From an uncultured Christensenella sp. (GTDB taxonomy: Bacteria; Bacillota; Clostridia; Christensenellales; UBA1242): a DNA stretch of 8,463 nucleotides. A model generated the notes under the pieces. The model had not been told where the DNA came from, made no database searches, and worked only from the letters and a program-made list of their open reading frames with translations. Within the stretch, counting starts at the first letter, position 1, and every line of letters begins with the position of its first letter. The stretch spans positions 1 to 8,463 of the forward strand of contig CASFFI010000047.1 of the NCBI GenBank assembly GCA_949293925.1, read 5' to 3'. Positions 1-7,000 of this stretch are shown here, piece after piece. The position numbers and the translations under genes are program-made.

Positions 1-287
1 TCAAGTGCTATTTCTGCGCCGTCAGGGTTTGTTAAAAATACAAAATAGATACCACCTTGTTTTACTAAGTCGTTTAGATATAAATATCTTGCTTGTTCAA
101 TTAATAATAATGTTGTTATGTATTCTCTAGCGTGAATGCCGGCTTGGATTAATATCTGTGTTCCGTCAAAACTTCCAACATGTGTAGCTAGTATATTTTT
201 ACCTAAAACGCTTTTTCCTGCGTTGAATAATTCTAGTCCTTCATCTTGTAATTGTACAATTTTTTGAACTAATTCCTGATATGACAT
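1..287 (-). CDS. M14-family zinc carboxypeptidase, N-terminal part (runs off the window)
   Basis: This gene is partial: 95 codons are visible and the C-terminus lies beyond base 1. It encodes the start of an M14 metallocarboxypeptidase. A G-K-S-x-x-G-K segment (residues 24-30) is followed by a beta strand and HARE, with H52 and E55 as the first two zinc ligands (HxxE). The family-typical NPDG follows at 87-90. The third zinc histidine and the catalytic glutamate should lie in the missing part. ATG at 287 is chosen because GAGGTGA ends two bases upstream. The protein begins directly with the catalytic fold, with no signal peptide or propeptide, so I infer it is cytoplasmic. Bacterial relatives often cut the gamma-D-Glu/diaminopimelate bond of cell-wall peptides, and the cytoplasmic E. 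coli MpaA does this in murein recycling. The exact substrate cannot be read here. It is the last visible gene of a four-gene operon, 9 nt after rlmH. Confidence 0.88.
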   Translation of the reverse strand, partial: MSYQELVQKIVQLQDEGLELFNAGKSVLGKNILATHVGSFDGTQILIQAGIHAREYITTLLLIEQARYLYLNDLVKQGGIYFVFLTNPDGAEIAL

Positions 288-289
288 AA

Positions 290-296
290 TCACCTC
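290..296 (-). promoter_or_regulatory. Shine-Dalgarno of the M14 peptidase gene
   Basis: GAGGTGA on the minus strand, with GAGG 5 nt before the ATG at 287. It directly abuts the TAA stop of rlmH (299-297), so a ribosome terminating on rlmH sits on this site, which favours coupled translation. Confidence 0.8.
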
Positions 297-767
297 TTAT
301 TTGTGATATGCGATGTTGTTTAAAATTGTGAAAGCCCTATAAATTTGCTCAAGAGCAATGACTCGCATTAACTGATGAGGGTAGGTCATTTTTCCAAATG
401 ATAATTTATAATTTGCCATATTTTTGATTTCATCTGCGATTCCGTTGCTTGCACCTATTACAAAAGTAATTTCGCTATTTGATAAAGCGGTATTTGAAAT
501 TAAATTTGCAAATTCTGTACTAGATAGTTGTTTACCTTCCACGCACAAACAAATACAATAACCTTTAATATATTTTTTTATTAAAACTGCGTCTTTTTTT
601 AAAGCATTAATTATATCGTTTTCGTTTTGACTTGTAGAAATATTTTCTTTTATTTCAACAATTTTTAAACTACAAAATCTAACTAATCTTTTTTTGTATT
701 CATCAATGGCATCTTTTAAATATTTTTCTTTGATATCCCCAACTGTTATAAGATTAATTTTTATCAT
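297..767 (-). CDS. rlmH: 23S rRNA (pseudouridine-1915-N3) methyltransferase RlmH
   Basis: RlmH is a small SPOUT-fold methyltransferase that uses S-adenosylmethionine to methylate pseudouridine 1915 in helix 69 of 23S rRNA on assembled 70S ribosomes. The protein of 156 residues is the usual family length. The SAM-binding loop FVIGASNG is at 102-109, where the family more often has IGG, so the second glycine is alanine. The signature MTYPHQL is at 127-133, followed by R-V-x-x-x-E-Q-x-Y-R-A and the family-typical C-terminal YHK. A TTG start at 779 is open in frame, but ATG at 767 is preferred for three reasons: GGGGGA lies 4 nt upstream, the family N-terminus (M-x-I-x-x-I-x-V-G) begins here, and the ATG overlaps the upstream CPBP stop as ATGA. 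The gene is in the middle of an operon, and coupling to the CPBP gene is likely. Confidence 0.96.
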   Translation of the reverse strand: MIKINLITVGDIKEKYLKDAIDEYKKRLVRFCSLKIVEIKENISTSQNENDIINALKKDAVLIKKYIKGYCICLCVEGKQLSSTEFANLISNTALSNSEITFVIGASNGIADEIKNMANYKLSFGKMTYPHQLMRVIALEQIYRAFTILNNIAYHK

Positions 768-1711
768 AATATCCCCCAAATAAAAGTAGATGTTGTTAAC
801 ATTATACCTAAAACAATACTATAAATCATACTAAGTTTTGAAATATTTGAAAAGCGTGATTTATCTGAATTGAAAAATTTTATATTTGGTTTTTGAATTT
901 TGTAAATTTTATTTATGATTATAAACACTAAATAAAATATAAATATGAATAGCAGAATAAGTATTAAAAATGTTAACACTACAGATGATTGAATAAATAT
1001 TTTTTCAAGGTTACTAAATAAGTTTACCAATGGGAAATCTAAATGTGAACCATATGAAATATAAATACTTAAAAAATTATTTGTAAAATGGATTATCATA
1101 GCAGGTATTAAACTATTTGAAGCAAGAACAATTATTCCCATAAATAATCCTAAAATAAATGTATAGAAAAATTGCAAAATGTTCAAATGTGAAAAACCAA
1201 AAAACAATGATGATAAAATTAAAGCAAGTATAGGTTTATTTAGTCTATTTATTCCTCGAAGAATAATTCCGCGATGCAAAATTTCTTCGCAAATTGCAGG
1301 CAACAAACAGGTTAAAATAATATCTATATAAAATCCTGACATTGTATATATTGCATTTCCAGAATTTACATTTTCATACCCAAACAAATAAATTATAGTT
1401 TGAGAAAATCCTGCTATATACATATTGAGTATAAATAACAAAAACCCTAAAATTATTGATAGAATAATTACTTTATAATTTACTTTTTTAATTCCCAAGT
1501 GTTCAAAAATTTGTTTTTTATCAGGCTTAAACAATAAAACGTATAAAATTATAGGTATAATTAAAAGTATTAATATTTGAACTAAAAAAGTAGAAAAATA
1601 TTGTGATGTTATCAATCCTAAATAAGAGATTGCAAAAACGATGCACAGCAAACTTATTGTTATTGCATATATCAAATTTAACTTAAAAAAATCTAATTCT
1701 GACTTGTTCAT
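764..1711 (-). CDS. CPBP-family intramembrane metalloprotease-like protein (second of a tandem pair)
   Basis: This is a polytopic membrane protein of about 315 residues, mostly long hydrophobic segments. It carries the three CPBP (CAAX protease and bacteriocin-processing, formerly Abi) motifs: EEILHRG at 142-148 (E142, E143, R147), FGFSH ending at H175, and HFTNN at 208-212 (H208, N212). These residues form the intramembrane active site in Rce1-type proteases, so the protein is probably catalytically competent. Bacterial members serve in bacteriocin maturation or self-immunity, protein secretion and signalling. Nothing here identifies the substrate. Two starts compete: ATG 1723 has no Shine-Dalgarno and overlaps the upstream gene by 11 nt, while ATG 1711 has GGA at 7 nt spacing and lies 1 nt after the upstream stop. 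I chose 1711 with moderate confidence. The TGA stop overlaps the rlmH start. A C-terminal extension after the third motif has further hydrophobic helices. Confidence 0.9.
   Translation of the reverse strand: MNKSELDFFKLNLIYAITISLLCIVFAISYLGLITSQYFSTFLVQILILLIIPIILYVLLFKPDKKQIFEHLGIKKVNYKVIILSIILGFLLFILNMYIAGFSQTIIYLFGYENVNSGNAIYTMSGFYIDIILTCLLPAICEEILHRGIILRGINRLNKPILALILSSLFFGFSHLNILQFFYTFILGLFMGIIVLASNSLIPAMIIHFTNNFLSIYISYGSHLDFPLVNLFSNLEKIFIQSSVVLTFLILILLFIFIFYLVFIIINKIYKIQKPNIKFFNSDKSRFSNISKLSMIYSIVLGIMLTTSTFIWGIL
771..777 (-). promoter_or_regulatory. Shine-Dalgarno that decides the rlmH start
   Basis: GGGGGAT on the minus strand just before ATG 767. GGGGG can pair with the CCUCC of 16S rRNA with one G-U pair. 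The alternative TTG start at 779 overlaps this element and has no Shine-Dalgarno of its own, so ATG 767 is the better start. Confidence 0.7.
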
Positions 1712-1712
1712 A

Positions 1713-2648
1713 TTAAAATCCATAAGATATACTTATTATATAAATCACAATTAATGCTATAAATGCCAAATAAAATCCTAATTCATCAAGATAAACTATA
1801 TGTTTAGAACTTTTAATCTTATTTTTTGAAATATCAGCAGTTGAAAACTTTTTCAAAACTAAACAAATAATACCAATTAGGGCAATAAACGAGAATATAG
1901 ATAACACTAAAAAAACTATTGAAAAATCAATTGTAAAATTTTTTAAAAAGAAAGTAAAACATAATGATATAAAATTGTTCGTAAAATGAAAAATCATAGA
2001 ATATCTTAAATCATTTGTTTTTTCATATATCAAACATAGAATCATACCCATAAATATAGGGAATAATAGTTGTGATAGGTTGAAGTGATAAATTGCAAAA
2101 ATCAAACTTGATAAAACTGTTGCAAACACAACTCCTTTTTGACGAAGGATTTTGAAAACAACTCCCCTAAAAATTAATTCTTCCAAGACGGCGGGGAAAA
2201 TGCACATCGTTATAATTCCAACTAAAAATTCAGAATAGTTAGAGATATTAAAAGATGATGATTTGTAACTAAAATTGTTCAATAATATTTGAAAATTTGC
2301 ATTTATTCCAAACAATAAAATAAATGAAATAACTGATATTATTACAACTATTAATAAATTATGAAAACTGAATTTTTTAGTTTCTTTTTCAGTATTTAAT
2401 TTAGTAATTTTTGAAATTATAATATAAGTAAATAAAAAACCTAATAAAGATAATGCATTAATCACACTACTTAAAATTGTGCTATTTAAAATTTGTTCAA
2501 TTTTTTCTGTTGTATAACCTAAATTTGACATTATAATTTCAACAAATAGTGTTAAAAAAGCACCTATTAAAACCATTAAAACAAAACTTAATATTAGTGC
2601 AACAATTGAATATATTATACTTGTTAAACTTTTATTATCTTCATACAT
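1713..2648 (-). CDS. CPBP-family intramembrane metalloprotease-like protein (first of a tandem pair)
   Basis: This is a hydrophobic multi-spanning membrane protein of 311 residues and the first gene of the minus-strand operon. It has all the CPBP signatures: EELIFRG at 156-162 (E156, E157, R161), FAIYH ending at H188, and HFTNN at 221-225 (H221, N225). Motif spacing is close to that of the downstream neighbour and the two share layout, including a C-terminal pair of hydrophobic segments after the core. They look like an old tandem duplication that has diverged widely. Family role: putative intramembrane proteolysis or bacteriocin immunity and processing; the substrate is unknown. ATG 2648 is the only convincing start. 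A TTG at 2666 is in frame but lies upstream of and within the predicted promoter. Unlike several neighbours, this gene has no Shine-Dalgarno, and a TATAAT box ends only 6 nt upstream, so the message may be leaderless. Confidence 0.9.
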   Translation of the reverse strand: MYEDNKSLTSIIYSIVALILSFVLMVLIGAFLTLFVEIIMSNLGYTTEKIEQILNSTILSSVINALSLLGFLFTYIIISKITKLNTEKETKKFSFHNLLIVVIISVISFILLFGINANFQILLNNFSYKSSSFNISNYSEFLVGIITMCIFPAVLEELIFRGVVFKILRQKGVVFATVLSSLIFAIYHFNLSQLLFPIFMGMILCLIYEKTNDLRYSMIFHFTNNFISLCFTFFLKNFTIDFSIVFLVLSIFSFIALIGIICLVLKKFSTADISKNKIKSSKHIVYLDELGFYLAFIALIVIYIISISYGF

Positions 2649-2654
2649 ATTTTT

Positions 2655-2682
2655 ATTATATAACAATATTAATAAAATTCAA
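2655..2682 (-). promoter_or_regulatory. Candidate sigma-A promoter of the CPBP-rlmH-peptidase operon
   Basis: On the minus strand, TTGAAT (2682-2677) and a perfect TATAAT (2660-2655) are separated by 16 nt. Placing TATAAT at -12 to -7 puts +1 at base 2648, the A of the first CPBP start codon. AT-rich DNA gives chance matches, but the hexamers, the spacing and the lack of any Shine-Dalgarno fit together. Confidence 0.6.
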
Positions 2683-2718
2683 AATTATTTTACGATTTAT
2701 TAATTTTACTAATATTGT
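2663..2718. repeat. 17-bp inverted repeat with 22-nt spacer, overlapping the CPBP promoter
   Basis: The left arm 2663-2679 (begins ACAATATT) pairs with the right arm 2702-2718 (ends AATATTGT). Sixteen of 17 positions are complementary, and the odd one (2672/2709) becomes a G-U pair in minus-strand RNA. The left arm fills most of the spacer between the -35 and -10 of the CPBP promoter. Neither side is followed by a T-run, so an intrinsic terminator is unlikely. A paired operator for a repressor is the favoured reading. This is inference. Confidence 0.6.
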
Positions 2719-2722
2719 CGAA

Positions 2723-2750
2723 TTTTGAAAATGTAGTCATATTTTCAAAA
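2723..2750. repeat. Perfect 10-bp inverted repeat with 8-nt spacer in the divergent intergenic region
   Basis: TTTTGAAAAT (2723-2732) and ATTTTCAAAA (2741-2750) are exact reverse complements around GTAGTCAT. There is no T-run on either side, so it does not read as a terminator. It sits between two divergently transcribed genes, a typical place for an operator. I could not place a convincing promoter for the glmU-like gene in this region. Confidence 0.6.
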
Positions 2751-2791
2751 ATATCTTATATATTTGTTTATGAGGTTTTATACCTTTATTT

Positions 2792-2797
2792 AGGTGG
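2792..2797 (+). promoter_or_regulatory. Shine-Dalgarno that decides the start of the GlmU-like gene
   Basis: AGGTGG lies 5 nt before the TTG at 2803. The in-frame GTG at 2794 lies inside this element and has no Shine-Dalgarno itself, so TTG 2803 is the more likely initiation codon. Confidence 0.65.
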
Positions 2798-2802
2798 TAG
2801 AT

Positions 2803-3450
2803 TTGGAACAATTTATAATTTATGAAAAAGGGAAGGATAATCAACTTCTTTCTATGAATATTTTTATTGATAAATTTGTAGAAATAGAAAATGGAGCAAA
2901 ATTATTTTCAGGTTGCAAGTTAATAGGTAATTGCAAAATAGCAGGCAGTGCAGAAATACACGAAAATTCAATATTAGAAAATTCTAGCATAGGAAATGGA
3001 ACAAAAGTTCATTCATCAGTCATTAAAGATAGTGTAATTGGCGATAATTGTAATATAGGGCCATTTGCACAAATTAGAGACAATTCAAATATTGGTGATA
3101 ATTGCAGAATTGGAAATTTTGTAGAAATCAAAAAATCTATTATTGCAAAAAATTGTAAGATAGCGCATTTATCCTATGTAGGAGATGCTGAAATTGGAAT
3201 AAATTGCAATATAGGTTGTGGTGTTGTTTTTTGCAATTATGACGGAAAACAAAAAAATAATACTATTGTAGGCGAAAATGTTTTCATAGGTTCAAATTCA
3301 AATTTAGTTGCACCATTAAGCATTTCAGATAATGCATTCATAGCGGCGGGAAGCACAATAACTTTTGATGTAGAAGCTAATCAGCTAGCAATAGCAAGAG
3401 CAAAGCAAAAAAATACTGAAAATTTTAAAAATCCTTACCTAGAAAATTAA
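2803..3450 (+). CDS. glmU: Stand-alone GlmU-type glucosamine-1-phosphate N-acetyltransferase (no uridylyltransferase domain)
   Basis: This protein of 215 residues is a left-handed beta-helix of hexapeptide repeats that aligns with the C-terminal half of bifunctional GlmU. It should transfer acetyl from acetyl-CoA to glucosamine-1-phosphate, giving GlcNAc-1-P for UDP-GlcNAc synthesis (peptidoglycan, teichoic acids). Aligning GNFVEIKK, AHLSYVGDAEIG and CNYDGKQK to my recollection of E. coli GlmU keeps the functional positions: R92 (R333), K110 (K351), H122 (catalytic H363), Y125 (Y366), N136 (N377), K151 (K392), S164 (S405), A182 (A423) and R199 (R440). The N-terminal nucleotidyltransferase half of about 230 residues is absent, and the upstream DNA is intergenic, then an opposing gene, so this is not a window artefact. 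A separate uridylyltransferase must exist elsewhere if the pathway is complete. The start is TTG 2803. The symbol is tentative because the family name implies both activities. Confidence 0.85.
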   Translation: MEQFIIYEKGKDNQLLSMNIFIDKFVEIENGAKLFSGCKLIGNCKIAGSAEIHENSILENSSIGNGTKVHSSVIKDSVIGDNCNIGPFAQIRDNSNIGDNCRIGNFVEIKKSIIAKNCKIAHLSYVGDAEIGINCNIGCGVVFCNYDGKQKNNTIVGENVFIGSNSNLVAPLSISDNAFIAAGSTITFDVEANQLAIARAKQKNTENFKNPYLEN

Positions 3451-3453
3451 ATC

Positions 3454-3505
3454 AACCTTTAGTAGTCAAAAAAATTCTGATTACTAGGGGTTTATTTTTT
3501 GTTTT
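3454..3505 (+). terminator. Intrinsic terminator after the GlmU-like gene
   Basis: A 14-bp stem (3454-3467 with 3479-3492, including three G-U pairs) and an 11-nt loop are followed by a T-rich run (3491-3505) broken by single A and G bases. It starts 3 nt after the stop codon and separates this gene from pth, so pth probably has its own promoter. Confidence 0.8.
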
Positions 3506-3510
3506 AAATG

Positions 3511-3519
3511 TGATAAAAT
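3511..3519 (+). promoter_or_regulatory. Candidate extended -10 promoter of pth-mfd
   Basis: TGATAAAAT fits the extended -10 pattern TGnTAnAAT-like (TGn followed by TAAAAT at 3514-3519). No good -35 is visible at 16-18 nt, which extended -10 promoters can tolerate. Predicted +1 is near 3526, giving a leader of about 10 nt that begins at the GGAG Shine-Dalgarno (3526-3529). Confidence 0.4.
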
Positions 3520-3535
3520 ATCATCGGAGATTGTT

Positions 3536-4051
3536 ATGAAGGTAATAGTAGGGCTTGGAAATCCTGATGGGATTTATAAAAAAACTTATCACAATATAGG
3601 TTTTATGGTAGTTGATAGACTTGCAAAAAAATTAAATGTTAATTTTAATAAGACAAAATGTAAAGCAGAGATTGCAAAAGGTGACAATTTTGTGCTAGCA
3701 AAACCAAAAACATATATGAATTTATCTGGTGATAGTGTATTTGAATTAAAAAAATATTTCAATGCACCTTTAAAAGATATCATAATAGTTTTAGATGATA
3801 TAGATTTGCCAAAAGGGAAATTAAGATTTAGAGAGTTGGGAAGTGCTGGCACCCATAATGGTTTAAGAGATATAGTTTCAAAAGTGGGACAAACTCCAAG
3901 ACTTAGAATAGGTATTTCTAAACCGGACAATATGCCACTTGCTGATTATGTGTTGTCAAACATTGATATGAAAAGTTTGGAAATATTAAATCCTGTGATA
4001 GATGAAGCAGTTGATATGTTAGTAGAGATTTTGAATAAAGATGAAGATTGA
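3536..4051 (+). CDS. pth: Peptidyl-tRNA hydrolase
   Basis: Pth cleaves the ester bond of peptidyl-tRNAs dropped from stalled ribosomes, recycling tRNA in the cytoplasm. At 171 residues it is slightly short for the bacterial family (about 185-195). Key residues are present: N9 in GLGNP, catalytic H19, N62 in MNLSG, D87 in DDIDLP, and N108 in GSAGTHNGLRDI. Two positions differ from the usual signature GLGNPG-x-x-Y-x-x-T-R-H-N: D11 replaces glycine and Y18 replaces arginine or lysine beside the catalytic histidine. ATG 3536 follows GGAG by 6 nt. The stop overlaps the mfd start by 11 nt, so the two are cotranscribed and probably coupled. The pth-mfd pairing is conserved in Firmicutes. Confidence 0.97.
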   Translation: MKVIVGLGNPDGIYKKTYHNIGFMVVDRLAKKLNVNFNKTKCKAEIAKGDNFVLAKPKTYMNLSGDSVFELKKYFNAPLKDIIIVLDDIDLPKGKLRFRELGSAGTHNGLRDIVSKVGQTPRLRIGISKPDNMPLADYVLSNIDMKSLEILNPVIDEAVDMLVEILNKDED

Positions 4052-7000
4052 AAATAAATTATTAGAAATAAACACAAATGTTGTTTGCAATGTTGTAACT
4101 TGTGGAGAAAAAGCATATTTAATAAAAGATTTCGAAAAATCGCTTTATATTACACCAGATGACAATGAAGCAAATCAAATGTATGAGATGTTGAAAAGTT
4201 TTGGATTAAATGTTTGTTTAATTAATTTTTTTGATGGACTTTTTGAATCGGCAAAATTTAAAAATAAAGATTTTAATTTAAAGATTATTAATCTACTTTC
4301 AAATTTAGATAGTTTTGACGCAATAGTTTGCTCAAAAGATGTTTTTTGTTATTTTGTACCTAATCAAGAAAATGTAAACTCAAATATAATTCAATTATCT
4401 GTGGGTAGTTCTTACAATTTAGAAAGTTTAATTAAAAAATTAATAGCACTTAACTATACGAGAGTTGAAACAGTTGAAAATATGGGCGAATTTAGTCTTT
4501 TTGGAGACAGATTAGATATTTTTGTAACAAATTCAAATAACCCAATCAAGATTAATTTTTTTGACGATGAAATAGAGAGTATATATTCTTATGATATAAC
4601 TACAAAATTTAAAATAAATGATTTACAAAATGTAAAAATTATTTTTAATAAATTATGTTTGTTAGATGAAGAAGAAAATGAATTAATTATTAAAAAAATT
4701 ACTAATCACAACAACAAATTTTTTGAAGAAATTTTGCAGGGAATTACAAATAATTTAAAAACATATAGTGAATTGCCTTTAGAATTTATATTGCCTTTTT
4801 CTAACGGCAAATTTTCATCTTTATTTGATGAACTAATTAAAGGAAGAAAATTGTTTGTTTATAATTCGTTAAATATTTTTAGAGAAATAAATAATATAAT
4901 ATGCGAATTAAAACTTAAAATAAATTCATTATTTAATTTTGAAGAAACTAAAAATATTTATGAAAATTTATTAGAAAATATAAAAAATAATGAAAAAACC
5001 TTAAAAAATACTGTATTTTTTGAAAATATTATTGATTTTTCACACAGAAATTATAAAAAAATTAATTATGATGTAGTAACTTTTAATAATTTTTTATACA
5101 ATTTAGATTTATTGAAAATTGAATTAAACCCATATATTCAGAAAAAGAAAAAAATAATAATATGTTTAAAAAATGAAGAAACATTAAATTCAATTAGTGA
5201 AATCTTTAAAAGTACAGGGACACCTTTTTCACTAGGAGAATATAAACCGGGACTCAATTTATCAACACAATGTATTCCTTATAATATTTGTTTTGATAGT
5301 AGTGATGAGTTTTATATAGGATACACAAATTTTGCTTATAAAAAAGTTGCAAAAAAATCAAAATCAAACAATGTAACTTTTCTTCCTAAGGCTGGAGATT
5401 ATGTCGTTCATTCTGTTCACGGCATAGGCAAATGTGAAGGAATTGTGAGCATTAAGACCTCAAATGTATCAAAGGATTATTATAAGATTTTGTATAGAGG
5501 TGGGGATTGTTTATATGTACCAACTTTTGATACAAGTGATTTATCACAATACATTTCAGATGAAGAAAATCCAAAACTTAATAAATTGGGTGGAAAAGAG
5601 TTCGCTAATTCTATTTCTCAAGCAAAAAAATCAATTGAAGATATTTCTAAAGAATTATTGCAGTTGCAGGCAAAAAGAAATAGCATTAAAGGATTTAAAT
5701 TCGCAGAAGATGATTATTTATTTACCGAATTTGAAAATGCTTTTCCTTATGAAGAAACAGAGGACCAGTTAAAAGCAATATCTGATATAAAAAATGATAT
5801 GATTTCTGGTAAAGTTATGGATAGACTTATTTGTGGCGATGTGGGATTTGGCAAAACAGAAGTCGCTATGCGTGCAATATTTAAAGCAGTGGTCAGTGGA
5901 AAACAAGTAGCGTTTTTATGTCCAACAACTGTTTTGTCGTTACAGCATTATAATAGTTTAATTGAAAGATTTAAAGACTTTGGTGTAAGTGTTGAAATGC
6001 TAAACAGATTTGTTTCAAAATCAAAACAAACTAGTATTTTGCAAGATTTAAAAAATGGCAAAGTAAATGTTTTAGTAGGTACGCACAGATTGTTAAGCGA
6101 AGATGTTAAATTCTTTGATTTGGGGCTTTTAGTTTTAGATGAAGAGCAAAGATTTGGGGTGAAAGCAAAAGAAAAAATAAAAGAATTGAAAAATAATGTA
6201 GCAGTTTTAATGTTGTCTGCAACACCAATTCCTAGAACTTTAAATATGGCATTATTGTCTTTACGTGATATTAGTGTTATAAATACTCCACCAAAACTCA
6301 GAAGTAGTGTAAAAACTTACGCAGTTGAGTTTGATTTAAAACTTGTTTGTGATGCTATTAGATTTGAATTAAATAGAGGTGGACAAGTTTTTATAGTTTA
6401 CAACAACATTGATGAAATATACAATTTCAAATCTACATTGGCAAACGAATTTTCAGATACAAATTACACATTTGATGTAGCACACGGTCAAATGAATAAA
6501 AATTTACTTGAAGATGCTGTTAAGCGTTTATATGACAAAACCACTGATGTATTTATATCGACGACTATTATAGAAAATGGTATAGACATACCTAATGCTA
6601 ATACTATTATTGTGTTAGATAGTCATAAACTTGGACTTGCACAAATGTATCAATTAAGGGGAAGGGTAGGCAGAAGCAGTGTAAAGGCATTTGCGTATTT
6701 TACTTACCCTAAAAATATGGTATTAACTGAAGAAGCGAGCAAAAGATTAGAAGCAATTGTAGAAAATACTGAACTAGGTAGTGGGTTTAAGTTAGCAATG
6801 AGAGATTTACAAATAAGAGGCGCTGGCGAAATTTTAGGCAAAAATCAACACGGGCATATAGTAAAAATTGGTTATGATATGTATTTAAAATTGATAGAAG
6901 AAGCAGTGTCTAATTTAAAAGGCGAAAAAGTTATAAATTTCAGACCTGTAAAAATAGATGTAGAAAAATCTTATAGTATTTCAGAAAATTATATTGGTTC

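Noticed and set aside
2715..2764. Possible plus-strand promoter elements for the GlmU-like gene
   Set aside because: Several partial -35 and -10 matches exist (TTGTCG, TTGAAA, TATATT), but no pair combines good hexamers with 16-18 nt spacing.
2773..2795. AGGT-ACCT-AGGT arrangement before the GlmU-like gene that could alternately hide the Shine-Dalgarno
   Set aside because: The helices are only 4 bp and do not extend on either side, too weak to claim a translational switch.
3589..3930. Open frame of about 113 codons on the minus strand
   Set aside because: It is fully antisense to pth, which is clearly real. It has no Shine-Dalgarno or recognisable domain and is a shadow of the coding strand.
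5464..5772. Open frame of about 102 codons in another plus frame
   Set aside because: It lies inside mfd, where the Mfd frame shows conserved sequence. It is a shadow.
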